Shown piece after piece: positions 60,801 to 64,000 of a stretch of 64,000 nucleotides of DNA. The stretch spans positions 5,824,491 through 5,888,490 of the forward strand of contig NC_134973.1 of assembly GCF_965638725.1 (NCBI RefSeq), written 5' to 3'. The notes below the pieces were generated by a model. The model ran no database searches. It was given only the letters and a program-made list of their open reading frames with translations, and was not told the origin of the DNA. The stretch comes from Aptenodytes patagonicus. Lineage: Eukaryota; Chordata; Aves; Sphenisciformes; Spheniscidae. The translations under genes and the position numbers were made by a program. How positions within the stretch are numbered: the first letter of the stretch is position 1; the number at the start of each line of letters is the position of its first letter.

Positions 60801-62782
60801 CAATTCTATTCCCTTCCATCTCCATGGCTTGACCTCACCATGCGGAAACCCAAAACTGCTGTTACTCAGCCAGAAAGGCAGGAAAAGCATCTCTGCTCCC
60901 AGTGACAACACTAACCTTTGAATGCAGACTCTTGTCTGCATGCAAAGTTAAAGTCAACGCAAGCTGAGACACGCAGACTTCTTCCACTCATCATGGAAAG
61001 AAAAAATGGAGTAATTTCAGTTTCCATCATTCCAATTCAGAAAAAAACCTTATACACTATTGCAGAGTAGTCACTCCAGAGAAATACTGTCTCTTAACTA
61101 ACTGGTTGTGGCACAGGTAAGTTTCTACAACACTGATTATACAGGCAATGGAAAAAGTTTCAGGTCTGTTAGTTCACAGCTTCAGTACAAGTATCAAAGT
61201 CTCTCTAGCCCAAAGACAAGCTGGATGGATAGTGGAGAGCTCATCAAAAAATACAAGGCATGAAATAACTGCTTGCTCCTACTTAAACAAGAACTGTGCA
61301 CACTGTTCAGACACTGCTCAGAGCTGTGAACCCGTGAAAATTAAACAGAGGTACAGCACAGTCCTTTGTCCTGTCACTGCCATCCAGACAATGCAAAATC
61401 ATCCCAAGAAACACACACTTGACAGTATCACACTGATCGAGAATAACGATGCCAGCTCTTAATGTTTAAGACTTTTGTTTGAACAGCAAGTCATTGGGAC
61501 CAAGCCAGAGATGACAGTTCCTGGAATGGCAGAGGAGTTCCTAGGTAGAAAGAGCAACTCATCCAAATCAAAGTTGTATTGCAGTCCCTGCCATTATTTC
61601 ATGCCCTGGAGAAAATAGTAATGACAGATAAAGAGTAGTCTGAAATACTGATTCAATTGGTTCATCTCATCAAGAGTTAAATATTTTGATCATTCATCAC
61701 ATCCAGGCTTCCCCTTTGATGCAAAAGAGGTTTTGTGGTTACTCTGACATCACTAGTAAGTTTTATAGCTTTGCGAAGTAGTATTAACTTGTGTGCACAG
61801 TCCCACCAGTTAAAGTGTTTTTCAGCAGAGACTCATCATACTCTACTGCACACACTAGAAGATTCTACACTTTCAATCCAACAAAGAGCCAAAAGCTGAC
61901 TGAAGAAAAATCCAAGATACCCGTATCAAATTCTCTCATGATGCCGTCTTTCATTAAAGAAGATTTTTGTTCAAATATTACTTGCTGTATTTTTAAAGAA
62001 ACCCAAATAGTTCAACTCACTAAGTTAAGTGGAATTGAAAATGTAAACTGTGAGCTGTTAAGGGGTTTAGCTAAGGAAAAACTTCCAGGAATCTTGGAAA
62101 GGGAAAATGTGCAAGCACATGGCAGAGGAAATACTGCACAGGTACAAAGTCAAGCTGGCAAGGGTCCAGACACTACACAGAAAGAGCAAAGGTCAGAATG
62201 AACTCTCTCTGTAGTTCTGAATTAATGTATTAAAAACTAGAACATGCTAAGGAAAAGAAAGAATGGACATGACTATTCTGTGACCCAAATGACACTATTC
62301 CATGGGAATGGCAGGAAGACTCCAAATAAAAGAGGGAGCAAGGGACAGGCATTGTAGTCTTTATGGGACACAAGCAGGCAGGCAGCATCCTTGGCTTTGA
62401 ACCAAAGAAGAGCAAGATTTTAATTTGAGATGGACTTTCTCATTTCCCTTCAGCAACTAGAGTACTGATCTGCTTTGAGTTTTAGGGCTGGCAGAGCACA
62501 TCATCTGCTTTTCTAGTTTTGCCGTTTCCTTTAGGATACAGTAGGATTTCACTTTCAATGAGTTTCAGCACAATCTGTGTTCAGAAAGTGAAAGCAGAGG
62601 TAACAGGAAGGAGAAAAAAAGTAAAGTTAGGACTCCACTAACCTCAGGATTCAGATTGCTAACCAGCAGAACGGAGTTCCCTGCCCCAGCAAGGCCGGGA
62701 ATGGCAATCCGTCCTGCTGCAGCCGCTGCAGCTGGGATAGCCAAAGGAGCTAGTGCTCCATGAACATTTGGAACTGACAGGC
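57848..62782 (-). CDS. PTBP1: PTBP1, polypyrimidine tract-binding protein 1, last six coding exons, partial
   Basis: PTBP1 is a nuclear four-RRM splicing repressor that binds UCUU/CUCUCU tracts. The C-terminal part is here, minus strand: 62782-62643, 59926-59893, 59394-59302, 58927-58711, 58461-58384, 57980-57848. They total 695 nt, giving 230 whole residues after a split first codon. The first exon encodes the Ala-rich linker and the RRM3 start ([13 protein letters not shown]). Then come the 34-nt exon ([11 protein letters not shown]), RRM3 RNP1 ([10 protein letters not shown]), the RRM3-RRM4 linker ([20 protein letters not shown]), RRM4 RNP2 (ATLHLSNIP) and RNP1 ([10 protein letters not shown]). 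It ends with the family C terminus [12 protein letters not shown]. Splice phases all agree. Near-identity to human PTBP1 and synteny favour it over PTBP2 or PTBP3. Exons for RRM1 and RRM2 lie right of the window. Confidence 0.97.
57981..58383 (-). other. PTBP1 last intron
   Basis: About 0.4 kb between GTAAGT and a CTTGTCAG acceptor. Nothing else was seen. Confidence 0.9.
58928..59301 (-). other. PTBP1 intron between the 93- and 217-nt exons
   Basis: About 0.37 kb between GTAAGC and CCCTTGCAG. Nothing else was seen. Confidence 0.9.
59395..59892 (-). other. PTBP1 intron downstream of the 34-nt exon
   Basis: About 0.5 kb, U-rich on the transcript strand, between GTATGT and CTTTTTGAAG. The purine-ended weak acceptor of the next exon may make this junction slow. 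Confidence 0.85.
59893..59926 (-). other. PTBP1: PTBP1 34-nt autoregulated exon
   Basis: The exon is flanked by acceptor TTCTCTAAAG and donor GTATGT. At 34 nt it is not a multiple of three. Joining the preceding exon directly to the next gives a TGA nine codons on (59370-59368), with three exon junctions downstream. In mammals PTBP1 represses this exon (called exon 11) to send its own mRNA to decay. Confidence 0.9.
59927..62642 (-). other. PTBP1 intron upstream of the 34-nt exon
   Basis: About 2.7 kb. On the minus strand the final 350 bases before the exon are pyrimidine-rich (for example 60265-60220 and 60000-59930), suitable for PTB binding. No other exon was recognised. A 17-base T run on the plus strand starts near 60122. 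Confidence 0.8.
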
Positions 62783-64000
62783 CTGGAAATTAAAGAATAT
62801 TAACCAGTAAAGAAATTAACAGCATGTACTCTAGTGTATTTGCTGCACCAGAAGGGAGAACAGCACGCCTTTTGTAACATGCAAGTAACCATTCAAAACA
62901 CAGTGACCATATATTCTAAGAGCAACAGGAGCCTCCAATTCTGGTGCTGCAGGAAATGTTTTAATTTCTAATAGTATTTGCTCTTGCAGTGCCTGGTGCT
63001 TAACAGGTGCCTCTCAGCGCTATCTTGTTGACTACAATATTTTGCATGTTTCACAAGAAGCGGAATCAGCACAAAGCCTCAGCTCTGTTGGTGCAGGAAA
63101 GGTATCACAAACAGTGCATTTGTAAGGGTCTTTCCAACCAGTGCATGCCAAAAATGCTTTGTTCTTTAACCATGCATATAACAATCAGATATTGTATGCT
63201 ACCATCAGCTAATCTCTTCTTGAATGGAGAAACATTAAAGTTTTATTTATAGGCATTTCTAGGTTGCTCACAGTAACATCTGGCCCTTCACTGTATTAGC
63301 CCTCCAAAGGGAAGAGCTTTAGAGTTCAAGAAACAATTGCTAGTAATTGATTAAATGAAATTACTTCTCAAAGTGTCATTGTCTATTTCCCCAACAGGAC
63401 AGGATACTAACAAAACATTAACAGTTGAACAGTTTGATCTGTGCTTGTTTGTCATAAGCAAGGAAATTCCATCAAGTTACAAGAAAGTCAACATAGCTTG
63501 GTATGCTATGAAAAACAAAGCAAAAATTGTTTAGTCTAGCACTCCAATGAGCCTATTTAGCACCTAAAACTTAAGTCTTTAATCTCAAACACTGGGCTAC
63601 TTCTGTAAGTAGCAATAATTTGTTACCTGCAGTATGAGCTGTAAACTTCACAGTGCAACTATAAGTGTATGTAATTGCTTCATGTTTAAATACTAGCTTT
63701 ACTCAAAATATTTAGGAAAAACAGACAAAGATCCCTTACTTTTTACCACACTTACAGATGTCTAAGTTCCCAACCTCTGCAACCACGTGAGGAAATTCAA
63801 AATACAAAGTTTTATCTCCCCCAATTATTTTAAATACTGCCTTTACTGTCTCTCCCATCCTGCTACTCCTATTTTCCTCTTGCCACTGGGATATTGCCTA
63901 GCCAGAGGTGCTACAGTTGCACACTCACATTCCTAGTTAAGATTATGTACTGAACCACAATTCCCTTCTGTGCCTAAATGCCATCATTTAGAATTTACAT
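62783..64000 (-). other. PTBP1 intron running off the right edge
   Basis: Begins (in transcript order, ends) at acceptor TTTAATTTCCAG above 62782. No upstream PTBP1 exon was found before base 64000. AT-rich. Confidence 0.85.

Overview
This is vertebrate nuclear DNA, most likely from a bird. Genes are multi-exon with GT-AG introns. Most of the window is very GC-rich with many G/C homopolymer runs, introns are short, and interspersed repeats are scarce, as on an avian microchromosome. The gene order is that of human 19p13.3 read in reverse. A turtle or crocodilian is the main alternative; the species cannot be named from the sequence.

Layout, left to right: ARID3A (minus; the first two coding exons and part of a long intron, the rest lies left of base 1); R3HDM4 (plus, complete), head to head with ARID3A across a CpG-rich promoter; one intact U6 snRNA gene (minus), just past the R3HDM4 poly(A) signal; MED16 (plus, complete), divergent from U6; CFD, complement factor D (minus, complete), tail to tail with MED16; PLPPR3 (plus, complete); and PTBP1 (minus; the last six coding exons and a long 3'UTR, with 5' exons right of base 64000), tail to tail with PLPPR3. 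All coding models keep frame across every junction.

Three loci that I recall from the mammalian interval are not seen: KISS1R (between ARID3A and R3HDM4) and the AZU1/PRTN3/ELANE protease cluster (between CFD and PLPPR3). The genes serve unrelated roles (transcription, Mediator, splicing, complement, neuronal membrane protein), so the region is a conserved neighbourhood rather than a pathway. Two divergent promoters (ARID3A/R3HDM4 and U6/MED16) are the main regulatory architecture. Base composition shifts from GC-rich to AT-rich near 54.3 kb, where the PTBP1 3' region begins.

No wholly new system was found. The strongest observations are the 34-nt PTBP1 exon whose skipping produces an immediate stop codon, PTBP1 3'UTR 8-mer matches for miR-124, miR-1/206 and miR-133, the U6/MED16 divergent promoter, the ARID3A/R3HDM4 promoter where KISS1R would be expected, and a perfect 17-bp inverted repeat in the ARID3A intron.
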